Shown: positions 54,641 to 64,000, counted from the first letter of the stretch. The stretch: DNA of 64,000 nt from Molossus alvarezi (GCA_037176705.1 CM073887.1:27779501-27843500); one strand, 5' to 3'. A program made the numbers and translations. Notes: a model not told the origin generated them from the sequence alone.

Positions 54641-55228
54641 GCTCATGTGATTCCTAAAAGGATTTAAGAAAATTTATGAGGATGGAATTAATGATGATAG
54701 CAGTCCTTGTGGTAGTTTTTCTGTAATATGAGAATAATCTCAGGATTTGCCACTTATTGCTTATAAAATACTTTGAGACTCTGAATGAATTAATTTTTAC
54801 TGTGGTTTTGAATATACATTCAGAAGCACTGAACTAGTGGCATCTTTAGAAGCATTTCTTTTTCTTTTGCAAAATATTTTTAAAAATGAGATATTTTCTA
54901 AGCAATCTCAGAACAATGGTGTTTGCTATTCAGTAAAACACATCATAGGAGTGGGAATATTTTAATTGAGGATAATTCTGAATTCATGGACAATATATTT
55001 TTTTGAATATAGTGTGCAACTGGGATTTCCCCCAATCTTAGTGTTATGTATATTCAATAATATTTTAACAGTAGTTTAAATTCTTAACAACTTTACTGAA
55101 AGATTCTTTCTTTATATTTTCAACTAAAGTAGGTTATGTGATTTTTTTTAAAGGGACAATAAAGTATTTAGAGTGAACTGTTCTCAAGATGTTTTAATGA
55201 AATATAGAAAAGGCTATAGTAGCCAATA
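54641..55228. other. Unassigned AT-rich DNA
   Basis: No gene or repeat recognised. Confidence 0.4.
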
Positions 55229-55735
55229 CACAGTTGGCCCTCATTTATTGTGGTTAATCAGTTCCAGACTCTACCACAATAAATGAATTTCTGCGAAGTA
55301 GAATTCTTTATTTATAAATCAAATATTTTAACAGTTAGAGCATAGAAAACCTGTTTACAACCTTCTAAATATGTTTTTTAACAATGTTAGAGCCCTCTAG
55401 ACATGAAATAACACCCTTTAGACCCCATTACACTCATATTACCCAATATATTAGACAAAATAAGAGAAAATAAGATAAATTAGACATTACAAATGTCCTA
55501 TTATTATTGTACGTTTAATTACACACACAGTTCTTACACACAACCACTAACCTATGTAAATAGTGCAACTTGTTTGATGATGAAGTGATGAAGATGGAGA
55601 GATGTACTGCATAGCAAAGAAGAGCAAGGTTACTGCTCCTCTGAGGCACAGCCTCAGTAGGAGAGTCTTCAGATGGCGCAGTATCTTCAGCAGGTGCGTT
55701 GTCGTCTTCTTCTGAAGGAGCACTAGGAGTAGGCA

Positions 55736-56100
55736 GTGGGTAGGTGTGCTGCTAAAGAACATCGTGATAGGCAGTTGTTGGTGCTGACTTTTCATATGTG
55801 TGAGGAGGTTTTTGTAGGGTTCTATGGCTCCATCAAGCGCATTCTGGAACCGCAATGCACGCATCATTTGTGGGTCCCGTTCACCGATCTTGTCCTGTAC
55901 TACCTTAATAGTCTCACAACTTGAGACAGACACTCAAGTGTGAGGCCAACTTCCTCCTTCTGACCCCCAGGAACCTCTGGCTGCTCTTCCTCCTCTTCAT
56001 TTGCAGTCTTAGTCATCTCCACCAGATCCTCATCAGTTAAGGACACCTGTTCTGGATAATACTCACCCTCCTCAAGGATCTTCTGGAACATGCTGTTCAC
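55736..56100 (-). pseudogene. Tigger transposase C-terminal tail, core deleted
   Basis: Frame 55900-56100 joins the sequence that normally precedes the first catalytic Asp ('LEEGEYYPEQV') directly to the tail ('LTDEDLVEM'), with the junction near 56043. The aspartate-rich catalytic block (DDE_1, about 250-300 residues in the family) is absent, and the fusion keeps the reading frame. A further frame change near 55915 leads into a tail ending in 'QQLPITMFF' (to about 55780). Confidence 0.85.
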
Positions 56101-56622
56101 ATGGTCCTCTGCTGCAGGCTGGTCAGCAGAGGCAGCAGAACAACACTCTTCAGATACCTCTTCTGGAACTTCTCAAACCAATCCTTGTTCACTGTGAAAT
56201 CCAAGAAGGTTGCAGAAGAGGGTCCTGGTTGAGGTTTGTCCTCCATAAAGCGCTGATAGAGCTGCTTTGCTTCTCCCGGATGATCAGTGAATCCAACAGG
56301 ATGTTTTTCTTGCGGCTGTCGCTGATCCAAATGACTAGGGGGCAGACTCCATTTTCAATATGAACTTATTATCACTTGTCTCAATGTGCTTTGCTTCCAT
56401 GTTGAAAGAGACACTAGCAGTTGCTCGGATGTTCTTTTCATCTTTACGGATGGAGCGAACAGTAAACTCATTCAAGTCGTAATGACGAGCAACCTCCACA
56501 ATTTTCTTGCAATCTTTGATCATATCCAAGCATTTCACCTTCTCCTGGATGGTGAGCATCTTTCTCTGGCACTTAGTTTCATCGTCAGAAGCCTTAGAGG
56601 AAGCAGCACGTTTAGGAGCCAT
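56097..56622 (-). pseudogene. Tigger transposase N-terminal DNA-binding region (broken)
   Basis: The start codon at 56622-56620 opens 'MAPKRAASSKASDDETK', the usual Tigger N-terminus. The helix-turn-helix of the pogo/CENP-B type follows ('LTIQEKVKCLDM', 'VARHYDLNEFTVRSI'), about residues 20-70. After a frame change near 56332 the CENP-B type second domain follows (56330-56097, with 'WFEKFQKRY'). The related host proteins are the TIGD family and CENP-B. Two frameshifts are visible; the product would be a relic. Confidence 0.88.
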
Positions 56623-56639
56623 CGTGGGGCTTAGATAAA

Positions 56640-56790
56640 AGTTCTCAGAAATTGCAAACACTTACCAGAGCAAAGATGATTCTGAAGCGTAGTGATGTAG
56701 AAGCGTGTATGAGAGAAACGAACTTGTATAAGGCTGAGCCAATCAGTGGCCAGGCTGGGCAGAGGATAGGATAACCAATCAGTGAACAGC
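56640..56790 (-). promoter_or_regulatory. Candidate internal promoter of the Tigger element
   Basis: On the minus strand upstream of the transposase start: two ATTGG boxes (inverted CCAAT, plus-strand CCAAT at 56739-56743 and 56775-56779), a TATA-like CTTATACAAG (56723-56732), and then a splice-donor-like CTCTGGTAAG near 56661-56670, 40 bases before the ATG. The motifs are seen in sequence; promoter function is inference. Confidence 0.4.
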
Positions 56791-57103
56791 ATGCTCTGGT
56801 TGGCTTGGTTTCACCACACCCAATTTTTTGGAAAAAAGTTATTGCCCACCACAAGGAGTGGTTGAGCGGTTGTACCTGGTGTTGAAGTATTTGCAGGGAT
56901 GCTTGAGTACATAGGCCTATAGTCCATACATACAGTAATTTTAATTTTAATTGTAATACAGGGGTGTATAATTGACTCAGACAATCGAGCGCGCGCTGTA
57001 TCATTTTCACTGTCTTGATCAACTTTTTAATGAAAATATTTGAAAAAACCACGATAGAGGGAAGCCACGAAAGTCGAAGCTCAAAGTGGTGAGGGACGAC
57101 CAT

Positions 57104-57484
57104 ACTTCGCATTTCTTGTTTAACAGATGAACTTAGAGATTTTTGAGAATGTTTCTTAAAAACATGCTTTTCAGTGATTCATTTAGTCAAAACATATTTT
57201 GCCCTTTAAAAAGGAACATCTCTGTCAATCCTCCAAATATAGTCTATAATTTAAGCTTCTAATTAGGAGCTTTACCACACATACTTTGCATTAGGATTTT
57301 GGCGTAACATAAATATTACACATTCTTCATTTTTAAGTTCCCAAAATATACAGTTAGCCATTTTTGGGGGAGGGGGATTTGTGGAATCTTAAAAGTAACT
57401 GGTAGTTATTTCTTTTGTATTTACTTTGAAGTAATTATTGAATGTCCTTATTTTGTTACTACTTGTTTTTGATATTAATGATGG
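57104..57484. other. Unassigned DNA between two Tigger-type elements
   Basis: Nothing recognised. Confidence 0.4.
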
Positions 57485-57486
57485 TA

Positions 57487-57775
57487 CAGTAAGACCCTGT
57501 GAATGTGCAGGTTTTACACCTACGCATTCAACCAACCACAGATCAAAATTAATTTTTTTTTTAATGTTATGTTGTTGTTGACACGTTAGGCCTATGGTGG
57601 TTGTGTCTGTACTGAACATGTACAATAGGTGTTACAAGTAATCAAGATGATTTAAAATCTAGAGGAGGATGTGCATTGGTTATATGCAAATACTATGCCA
57701 CTTTATATAAGGGATGTAAGTTGGATCTTTGGGGAGTCCTGAAACCAATCCCCAGTAGATCCTGAAGGACAACTG
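57487..57775. mobile_element. MER2-like Tigger MITE (289 bp)
   Basis: Left 'CAGTAAGACCCTGTGAATGT'; right end read on the minus strand, 'CAGTTGTCCTTCAGGATCTA', then 'CTGGGGATTGG'. TA flanks both ends (57485-57486 and 57776-57777). Inner text 'CATTCAACCAACCACAGATC' fits MER2-type non-autonomous Tiggers. Confidence 0.8.
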
Positions 57776-57809
57776 TAGAACTTTTCTTATCATGATGAAA
57801 GTTTGCAGA

Positions 57810-57833
57810 GTTTTTTTTTTTTTTTTTTTTTTT
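57810..57833 (+). repeat. Poly(T) tract
   Basis: A run of about 24 T residues. It is not attached to a recognised SINE or L1 and could be the end of a short unrecognised minus-strand retroposon. Confidence 0.85.
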
Positions 57834-58754
57834 GTAATGGATAAGGACAGAGGAAAGACCTGAAAGCTAATCATGTTGAGTTTTAGTTCCAATATTTTCA
57901 TGTACTCATTACTTATGAATTCACACATTTGTATATTCAGCAAGTATTTAGTGAATGTCATTTTATGCTCTAAAGACATAGTAGAGCTACAGCTATACCT
58001 CTGATACTGGAACTATATCCTACCCTCAAGTTAGAATAAAGGGGAAGAAGGTCCAAAGGATTCCAGAGCTTAGATTAATGGTTCAAACAGAAAGCAGCAG
58101 AATCCACACTGAAACCTAGACCTAGGTCCATTGCCTTGTATTAATTAATTCTCTTTTGTCTCATACCTCTTCTGTGTTAAATAAAGGAGATATTCTGGAT
58201 CTTCCCAACCCAAGGAATATGATGGGATAAAATAATATCATGTAATAAAAGCTTTTTGAGTCTTTGAGTTTTGAGAAGTATGCCATTAACTTCTAAGATA
58301 CCATCATGTAATAGTGGTAAATTTTCTGAATCCATCATCTTTCCCTCTAAGTAAGAGACACTTAGAATTGTGATAGTATTAGCTTGTGCTCCTCCAACAT
58401 CTGTAAATTGTCCCAGAGACTTATATAAAATATGAAAGATTAGCATCATAGTCATAGTCACAGAATACAGATGGTGATTACTGATATGTAACATGTATAT
58501 ATTTGAAATGAACAAAAATACTTTATGATTAAATTTCTAGTTTGTGGCTTTGTTGTTGCCACCGGTGTTATTCGCAGTTTGAAATAATGAGGGAGGAGAA
58601 AGTGTTTAACTTCAATTGCAAAGATAAATTCTGTGATTGGAACCATGAAGGTTGGGGTCCACTTGTTCTTTCACTTATTGTATAAGGTAATTCCTGAACA
58701 AAGTGCCAGCTACAGTCATGAGGAGTATTGCCTTTGAAAAATGGGAAGAGACTT
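57834..58754. other. Unassigned DNA
   Basis: Minus-strand frames at 58177-58515, 58458-58646 and 58568-58801 overlap one another in different frames. None shows a recognised domain. Confidence 0.4.
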
Positions 58755-59310
58755 TTTGGGGGGATCAGGTCCTTGTGGGGAAAGGAAAAATCCCCCCCCA
58801 TATCCCCTCTTGGTTCTATGGCTGATCAAATAATTAAAATGACATAAGATAGGGTAACAGGAGAAAATTAAGTTTTAATACATACATATGGGGATTCACA
58901 TAAGAATGAAAATTCCAAAGACAGTAAGGGAAAGGAGGTATATGTGTCATTCTGGAGTAAGGAGAAGGAGGTAGGAGTCTGGGACTTCAAAGGGAAGTAA
59001 GACAATTTTCAGGGAGATGAAAAAGCTAATGTTTAGTAAACAAATGTTTGCTGGCCCATTTCCAGACAGTGGATCACCCAGAGCACTGTGATCACATGGC
59101 TTTGCTGAGGTTCCTGCCCATCACACCTAGTTCATGTTATGCCATAGCTGTGTATGGTGATAATTCTTCCCCAAATGGTCCTAATCTTAAATTCTTTTAG
59201 GCAATTTGGGGAAGGTCAAAGGTTCTACCTGAGTCCTTTGTTTATTAAAAGTAAAATGTTTCTCATGCCAGAGAGACACATTTTGGAGTGGCAAATTTTA
59301 CTTCTCTACA
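58755..59310 (-). mobile_element. LTR-like repeat, copy 2 of the family at 9836
   Basis: Shares ordered landmarks with 9836-10290: 'CTTGGTTCTATGGCTGATCA', 'GGTAACAGGAGAAAATTAAG' and the end 'ACATTTTGGAGTGGCAAATT'. Read on the minus strand it has a possible AATAAA (complement of TTTATT near 59241-59246) and a pyrimidine-rich body. Old retroviral LTR by pattern; family not named. Confidence 0.5.
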
Positions 59311-59350
59311 TCCTCATATATAAAACAGCATAGTGATCTTTACTGTTTTT

Positions 59351-59557
59351 TTTTTTTTTAATATTTTTTTCTTTATTGATCTTAGAGAGAGAGGAAGGGA
59401 GAAAAAGAGAGAGAGAAACATAGATTGGCCGCCTCCTGCGTGATCCCCACTGGAAACTTGGCCCACAACCTGGGCATGTACTCTGACCAGTAATCAAACC
59501 GGTGACGTCTTGGTGCATGGGTCAATGCTCAACCACTGAACCACACTGGCCAGGCCA
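59351..59557 (-). mobile_element. VES: VES SINE with perfect 15-bp target duplication
   Basis: Tail side T-run and 'CTTTATTGATCTTAGAGAG' left, 'GATTGGCCGCCTCCTGCGTG', 'AATCAAACCGGTGACGTCTT', head 'ACCACACTGGCCAGGCC' right. ATCTTTACTGTTTTT is exact at 59336-59350 and 59558-59572. Confidence 0.95.
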
Positions 59558-59572
59558 ATCTTTACTGTTTTT

Positions 59573-60009
59573 AATCCTCCTGATTATAGGAAGGCATAAA
59601 TGTAAAGGAATAAGTAATGATTGCTGTAAAAATGAGACATCCCCACTAATATATTTTTTCTTTTTTGACAAATGGTTTTGTGATCTTACATGGCCAGTGG
59701 TTAACATGAGATAATTTATCATCTCTGGGAAACAATGCATAACATATTACTGAATTTCTTTATAAAATTGTTATTCATTTATTCTTGTTCTGTTTATTTT
59801 CCTCTTGACATATAAAATAATTACTTTGCATATGGAAATTTAGGTTGAATTTCAGAAGCTGCTTGAAAATTGGTTTGAACCTTTGATAACATGCAGTGAA
59901 ACTGTGAGAAGCACAAAAGTTATTTTCTAAGAGAGCATTATAATCATTTTTGTACCAGGAATCACTGTCACCACCATTATTGTAATCATCATGCAGCCAT
60001 TACTATGCA
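59573..60009. other. Unassigned DNA
   Basis: Frames 59502-59714 and 59522-59740 overlap on opposite strands; no domain. No repeat named. Confidence 0.4.
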
Positions 60010-60180
60010 GACATTTAAAAAGCTTTAATGATGGAACATTTGCTCTCAAAGTGCACCGAGGGATTGGTGCATCTATTTTGATTCTTTTATTAAATGCAGC
60101 TGCTGAAGCTCCAAGATGGTATGAGACTTGCTCAAGGTCACACAAAAAATTTAATAACAGAGTTAGAGGAAAGAACTCAT
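60010..60180 (-). mobile_element. MIR: MIR SINE remnant
   Basis: 'TATGAGACTTGCTCAAGGTC', 'ACACAAAAAATTTAATAACAG' and 'AGTTAGAGGAAAGAACTCATG' match the antisense MIR core and head region. Confidence 0.65.
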
Positions 60181-60503
60181 GAAATTATATTACTAGGTCA
60201 GGTATATTGGTCACTGAATAACCTTACTCTTTTACCAGTGTTTAATGGAAAAATTGCATGCCACAATTTGATATATGCGGTAGTATTGTAGCCATAGTAT
60301 AGGTCAATTGTTCATTTCCTCTAGGTCCTGATCTTTGTGTAGCTGTAAGCCAGGGGTGGGGAATGTCCAGCCTGCGGGCAGTAGAAGGCCCATGAAGTCA
60401 TTTGGTTTGGCCCTGCCAAGGCAACCGCAGGAGCAACTCAAAATTCAATAAATCTAGGAACTTTTTTCATAGCAACATAAATTTATATTAAGTGAATCAT
60501 AAT

Positions 60504-60530
60504 AATAACATCATGATTCATGATGTTATT
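60504..60530. repeat. Perfect 12-bp inverted repeat within the hAT element
   Basis: AATAACATCATG, a 3-base spacer ATT, then CATGATGTTATT. It can form a hairpin. It lies in the 5' untranslated part of the hAT transposon. Confidence 0.9.
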
Positions 60531-60968
60531 GAGGGACAAGCAAGAAACATCCATTACATGATAGACAGGACACACACGAGTACATGTTGTATGTGAAAGT
60601 GTTAACACACTGGGAAAACTTCGGCGATCTGGTGATGTTGAGACAAGATGCGATGAGATGATTCCTTGAGATGTTGATGACCCTTGCCTCTGATGATTGA
60701 CGATGATGTTGTTGACTTCTTTGTGGACAGATATGATAACTCCAGTCCAGCTTTTATCTACATGTCCACTATCAACAATCCTTGAATCTCAGATGAAGAT
60801 TAGGAAATTACAGTACACAGAAAATACCTCAAAAGTTGATGTTGCAAACATTGGATATGTTCCAAATCCAAGATGTAGGATTAGAACAGTGATAAAAACA
60901 AAATAATCGTATTGCTAGCGACACACACTGGCTAGTTATTAAAACTTAAGTGGTGTGACATCCTACAG

Positions 60969-62531
60969 TTGGTGATTACAAAGAAAAAAAAAATTGATGC
61001 ACAGTGTCAATCTTTCCAAGAGAAATGGACAAATAATTATTTTTATGTTCAAGTCAAGGGCAAACCTGTGTGCCTAGTTTGTGGCGATGCATTAATAGTA
61101 ATAAAAAGAGCCAATCTGGAGCAGCATTACAGCTCAAACATGCTAAACTCAATGAATTAGAAGGCCAAATGCATCTGGACAAAATTAGTGCTCTTCCGTG
61201 GAGTTTGGAATCACAACAAATTGCTTTCACTAGACCTCATTGTGACCAATGATGTTATTCAGATGAGTTATGTAGTGAGTGAGCTAATCGCAAAGAAGCT
61301 GAGGCCTCATGTAGAGGGAGAGTGTGTGAAAGAGTGTATGGTGGCTGCTGCGGAGATGTTAGCACCAAAGTAAAATTATTTCAGTGTTAGTTTGTCTTGG
61401 AGTACCAACTAAGATTGGATTACTGATTTAACACAAGATATTGAAAAAACACTGAAGAATTCTGCCGATTTCCAGTTTTTGTCTCTGGCTTGTGACAAGA
61501 CAAGAGACATAACAAATACTGCCCAACTGGTGGTTTTTGTTCGTGGGATAACTGCAGAGTTTGACACGTGGAATGAACTGCTGTCACTGGAAGCCATGCA
61601 TGACACTACAAGAAGTCAGGACTTGTTTGAGAGACTTGTTTTATCAACGAAAAAACTTGAGCTGATGTTTGAAAAGGAAAGTGGCCTTACTATAGCTGGA
61701 GCTCCAACCGTGGTTGACTTGCAAAAAGTGTTAATTGCATTTGTCAAGAAAGAATAGAATCGCCTCAGTCTTGATTCAAGAGATTTAATTATATGCCACC
61801 GCATCATACGCCAAGAAAGTCTCTATGCATAATTGTTGTGGCTCAACAGTGTGATGTCAACAGTAGTTCCATGCATGAATTTTGTCAAAAGCAGAGGGTT
61901 TAAGAGCTGCCAATTTATAGAGTTACTGAATGATCTTGCCTCTGAGTACAGTGATCTTGTTTGTCACTGTGAAGTGGGGTGGCTGTCACAGGAACATGCT
62001 CATGAGGTTTTATGAACTATGGGATGAAGTCAAGCAGTTCATGGAGATGAAGGGAAAACCAGTCAGGGAACTCAATGATAGCAAGTGGCTGTGTGATTTA
62101 GTGTTCGTGGTGGACATTACCAAGTCCCTTTCAGAGTTGAATGTCCAGCTGCAGGGCCCCAACCAGTTTCTCAGGTCCCTGCTTTCAGACATAAAATCAT
62201 TTGAAGCTAAATTAAGGCTGCAGAAAGTACAACTCGAAAGGAATAACATGGTGCATTTCTCCACTCTGGAAGGACAAAAGCCTTCTAGGACACTTGAAAT
62301 GCTGGTGAATGTGAGGCATTTAATGAAAGATTCAAGGACGTGAATAGTGAACAAATGGAACTGAACATCCTTGCTATACCATTCAAAGAGGAACCAGCGG
62401 ATGTGTCTGATAACCTACAACACAAAATCATTCAGCTGCAAAGCAATGATGAGCTGAAAACTAGGTACAACAACCTCCCACTCCTTGAATTCTATAAACG
62501 TTCCATAAGCAATGATGGATTTCCAGACTGA
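60969..62531 (+). pseudogene. hAT (Charlie-type) transposase, broken
   Basis: Order of parts: BED-type zinc finger (60990-61150; 'CLVCGD', then 'LEQHYSS' before a frame change near 61139 and 'KHAKLNELE' in the next frame). Next comes a segment with 'YVVSELIAKKLRPHVEGE' (61265-61370), then a stop. The core follows, with 'LSLACDKTRDI' carrying the first catalytic Asp (about 61480-61510) and 'GAPTVV' (about 61700). After further stops near 61755 and frame changes come 'EYSDLVCHCEVGWLS' and 'GKPVRELNDSKWLCDL' (to 62100), and the tail ends at 62531. The C-terminal hAT dimerisation region normally following is absent or unrecognisable. At least four disabling changes. Confidence 0.9.
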
Positions 62532-62884
62532 CCAATGCAAACCTGGAAAAGCATTTGTGAGTAGTAACATCATCAATACTAGCTAACATCATGCACTCTA
62601 CCAAAGAGAAACAGTTCTAGCCTTGACATTAAGTATGAGTTAATTAAATATTTGACCAAATATAGCAGGCTAATTTTTAAGTTGATAATTTTATATGGCC
62701 CTTTGAATGATGTTATAAATATCCAAATGGCCCTTGGCAGTAAAATGTTTCCCCACCCCCGCTGTAAGCAAATAACTAATTTCTTGACCTTTAAGAGTGT
62801 GATATTGTTTACCAGTGACCTCCTATGTTGACTAAATGTGGAGTATTTTGGGGTGATATGGGTAGATTATATTTTCTGGTATGG

Positions 62885-63420
62885 CCTCAACAACATCTTG
62901 CATTGCACATGCTCTTGAGCAATGTGACTTTGCCGTCCCCTCTCAAGGGTGGGGGTCTAATTCTGCTCCCCTGAAATCTGGGCTGGTCTTAGTGACTCCC
63001 TTGGGACCAATAGCATGTTCCAAAACTGATGTGGCATGAATTCACAGGCTAGGTCAGAAGAAGCCATGCAGCTTCTGCCTTGGTCTCCTGGAGCACTCTC
63101 TCTTCTCACATTCTGTCTCTGGGAACCCCGGCTCATCCTGACAGGCCACATGTAGCATTGTCAGTCCTGGCTGAGCTCAGCTTTTAATTCAACCCAGATC
63201 TAATGCCTGCTTTATGAGAGAAGACACTTCTAGTTCTTTGAGTCACCTTCATTCCTTTGAGTTTTACCAGCTGAGGCCCAGACACATCAGACTAGATGTA
63301 AGCCATCTGTACTGCACATTGTCTAAACTCCTGAGCTACAAAATTTATAAGCAAAAAACAAAAAATATTTCAGCTACTAAGTTTGGGGACTTTGTTATGC
63401 AGCAATAGATAATTTGAACA
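62885..63420 (+). mobile_element. MLT1: MLT1-type MaLR solo LTR
   Basis: 'CAATGTGACTTTGCCGTCCC', 'TCTGGGCTGGTCTTAGTGAC', 'GACCAATAGCATGTTCC', 'GCAGCTTCTGCCTTGGTCTC' and the end 'CAGCTACTAAGTTTGGGGAC', 'TTGTTATGCAGCAATAGATA' follow the MLT1 LTR of mammals in sense order. The left limit is uncertain (62800-62885). Starts shortly after the hAT target duplication. Confidence 0.9.
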
Positions 63421-64000
63421 GATGATAAAAAACTCTGGACAACATAAAAATTGTTATAATATCTATATCCTGATGTCTCTGCTGGAGAAGAGCAGCTTTG
63501 ACAGTGCCATGGATAGACAGTAACTGCATTACCACCGTCCACGCGTGTGAGGTTCTTATGCATTGGGCCTCCTTTCCCCAGATTGTCAGCAGCCTGACCA
63601 GTCACGCATCCTTTCCATTGAAATTAGCTGTCTTCCACACAAATTCTACGCTCCAATCAACAAAACGTAGACTCTAAGCACTGGTCTGTAAAGTACCTAC
63701 ACTGGATGTGTTATAGGCAGTTAGACATGCGCAGAGCATGAACGATGGACCAGGTACAGAAACTCACCAGGGCTAAAAGCTCTGGTTGCCTAGCAAGGGA
63801 CAAAACTGGGAAAACAAGAATCTCACCCCTAGGGTAACCTTTCCTCCCTAGTATATCACTGGTCATGCAGTTTGGACCCCCTGGCTTTTCATATCTCTAA
63901 TCATACAATTTAGACCCCATACTTTTTCCTCCCTAAAAGTAACAACTAGGCCTCAGCTGTATTTCAGGTCCAATTTCAGGTCCAGTCCCAGAAAAGCAAC
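63421..64000. other. Unassigned DNA at the right edge
   Basis: More GC-balanced and with a few CpGs (63540-63740). The repeated 'TCAGGTCCAATTTCAGGTCC' at 63965-63985 is a small tandem duplication. The 86-codon minus frame 63345-63605 has no recognised domain. May be cut by the window edge. Confidence 0.4.

Larger units (their letters stand above)
55229..57103 (-). mobile_element. Tigger-family DNA transposon with deleted catalytic core, about 1.9 kb
   Basis: The left end 'CAGTTGGCCCTCATTTATTG' and the right end read on the minus strand, 'TGGTCGTCCCTCACCACTTT', are terminal inverted repeats of the pogo/Tigger type; a TA follows the right end (57103-57104). The minus strand carries transposase pieces in the right order, so the element is oriented right to left: leader (about 56640-57090), N-terminal DNA-binding part, C-terminal tail, 3' UTR. 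Autonomous Tiggers are about 2.4-2.8 kb; the missing length corresponds to the DDE domain. Confidence 0.9.
60351..62761 (+). mobile_element. Near-complete hAT DNA transposon, 2,411 bp
   Basis: Starts CAGGGGTGGGGAA and ends TTCCCCACCCCCG, 13-bp terminal inverted repeats with one mismatch. CTGTAAGC occurs exactly at 60343-60350 and 62762-62769: the 8-bp target duplication of hAT elements. It contains a broken transposase (60969-62531) on the plus strand, related to the Charlie-type hAT transposase found at the C-terminus of the host gene GTF2IRD2. Subterminal regions carry repeated 'GGCCC' motifs typical of hAT ends. Non-functional copy. Confidence 0.93.

Noticed and set aside
56645..57112. 155-codon minus-strand open frame beside the Tigger transposase
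   Set aside because: It lies in the element's leader, upstream of the transposase start, with no domain; read as untranslated sequence.
60351..62761. A host gene related to GTF2IRD2
   Set aside because: Terminal inverted repeats and the 8-bp duplication show an ordinary transposon copy. There are no GTF2I-type repeats and the frame is broken several times.
1..64000. CRISPR array, operon, prophage or other prokaryotic system
   Set aside because: The sequence is mammalian: SINE/LINE/MIR/MaLR content, low CpG, no dense coding. No spaced direct repeats of CRISPR form were seen.
1..64000. Helitron (Helibat) or piggyBac copies expected in vespertilionid bats
   Set aside because: I looked for the Helibat 5' text and for TTAA-flanked piggyBac ends and recognised none. 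Reading by eye can miss them, so this does not exclude vespertilionids.

Overview
This window is non-coding mammalian DNA. It is almost certainly from a bat (Chiroptera), most likely Yangochiroptera with vespertilionoid affinity. The main evidence is about 19 copies of a tRNA-derived SINE whose head reads 'GGCC..TTTGGCTCAGTGG' with a B-box-like 'GGTTTGATTCC' and a CT-rich stretch before the tail; this is the VES-type SINE of bats. Bat-type LINE-1 3' ends and ordinary ancient mammalian repeats (L2, MIR, MER5-like, MLT1, Tigger) support this. The sequence is AT-rich and CpG-poor. I found no intact protein-coding gene, no convincing exon of a host gene and no functional RNA gene. Nearly all the short open frames in the window are chance frames, simple-repeat translations or fragments of transposable elements, and none looks like a host gene.

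Layout. 1-5 kb: AT-rich unassigned DNA with two VES SINEs and a minus-strand retroviral-type solo LTR (2271-2594). 5-12 kb: a 128-bp mariner-like MITE with TA duplication, two VES SINEs, a MIR, a Tigger-type MITE and an LTR copy. 12-28 kb: sparse DNA with SINEs, old L1/L2/MIR fragments and a long GAAA microsatellite grown inside a SINE. 28-38 kb: the densest LINE region, with an old antisense L1 broken by three SINEs, L2 copies, a 180-bp pyrimidine tract, and three bat L1 copies on the minus strand, two of them with internal deletions. 38-49 kb: paired copies of an unnamed repeat, more L1 3' ends, and an L1 with a twin-priming inversion. 49-54 kb: a small CpG-rich island and several LTR fragments. 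54-64 kb: an L2, two Tigger-family elements (one carrying a transposase that has lost its catalytic core), an LTR, a near-complete 2.4-kb hAT transposon with an exact 8-bp target duplication, and an MLT1 LTR.

How it fits together. These are independent insertions accumulated over a long time, not a cooperating gene system. Nesting gives relative ages: L2, MIR and old L1 are the substrate; DNA transposons and LTRs come next; VES SINEs and the bat L1 tails are youngest, many with near-perfect target-site duplications. The most informative objects are the hAT element (60351-62761), the core-deleted Tigger (55229-57103), the twin-primed L1 (46381-46860), the internally deleted L1s (36833-38228) and the unexplained GC island (49105-49310). 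I found no new defence, metabolic or regulatory system here. All family names come from recognised sequence patterns, not from a database search, and most edges are good to about 10-50 bases unless a target-site duplication fixes them.
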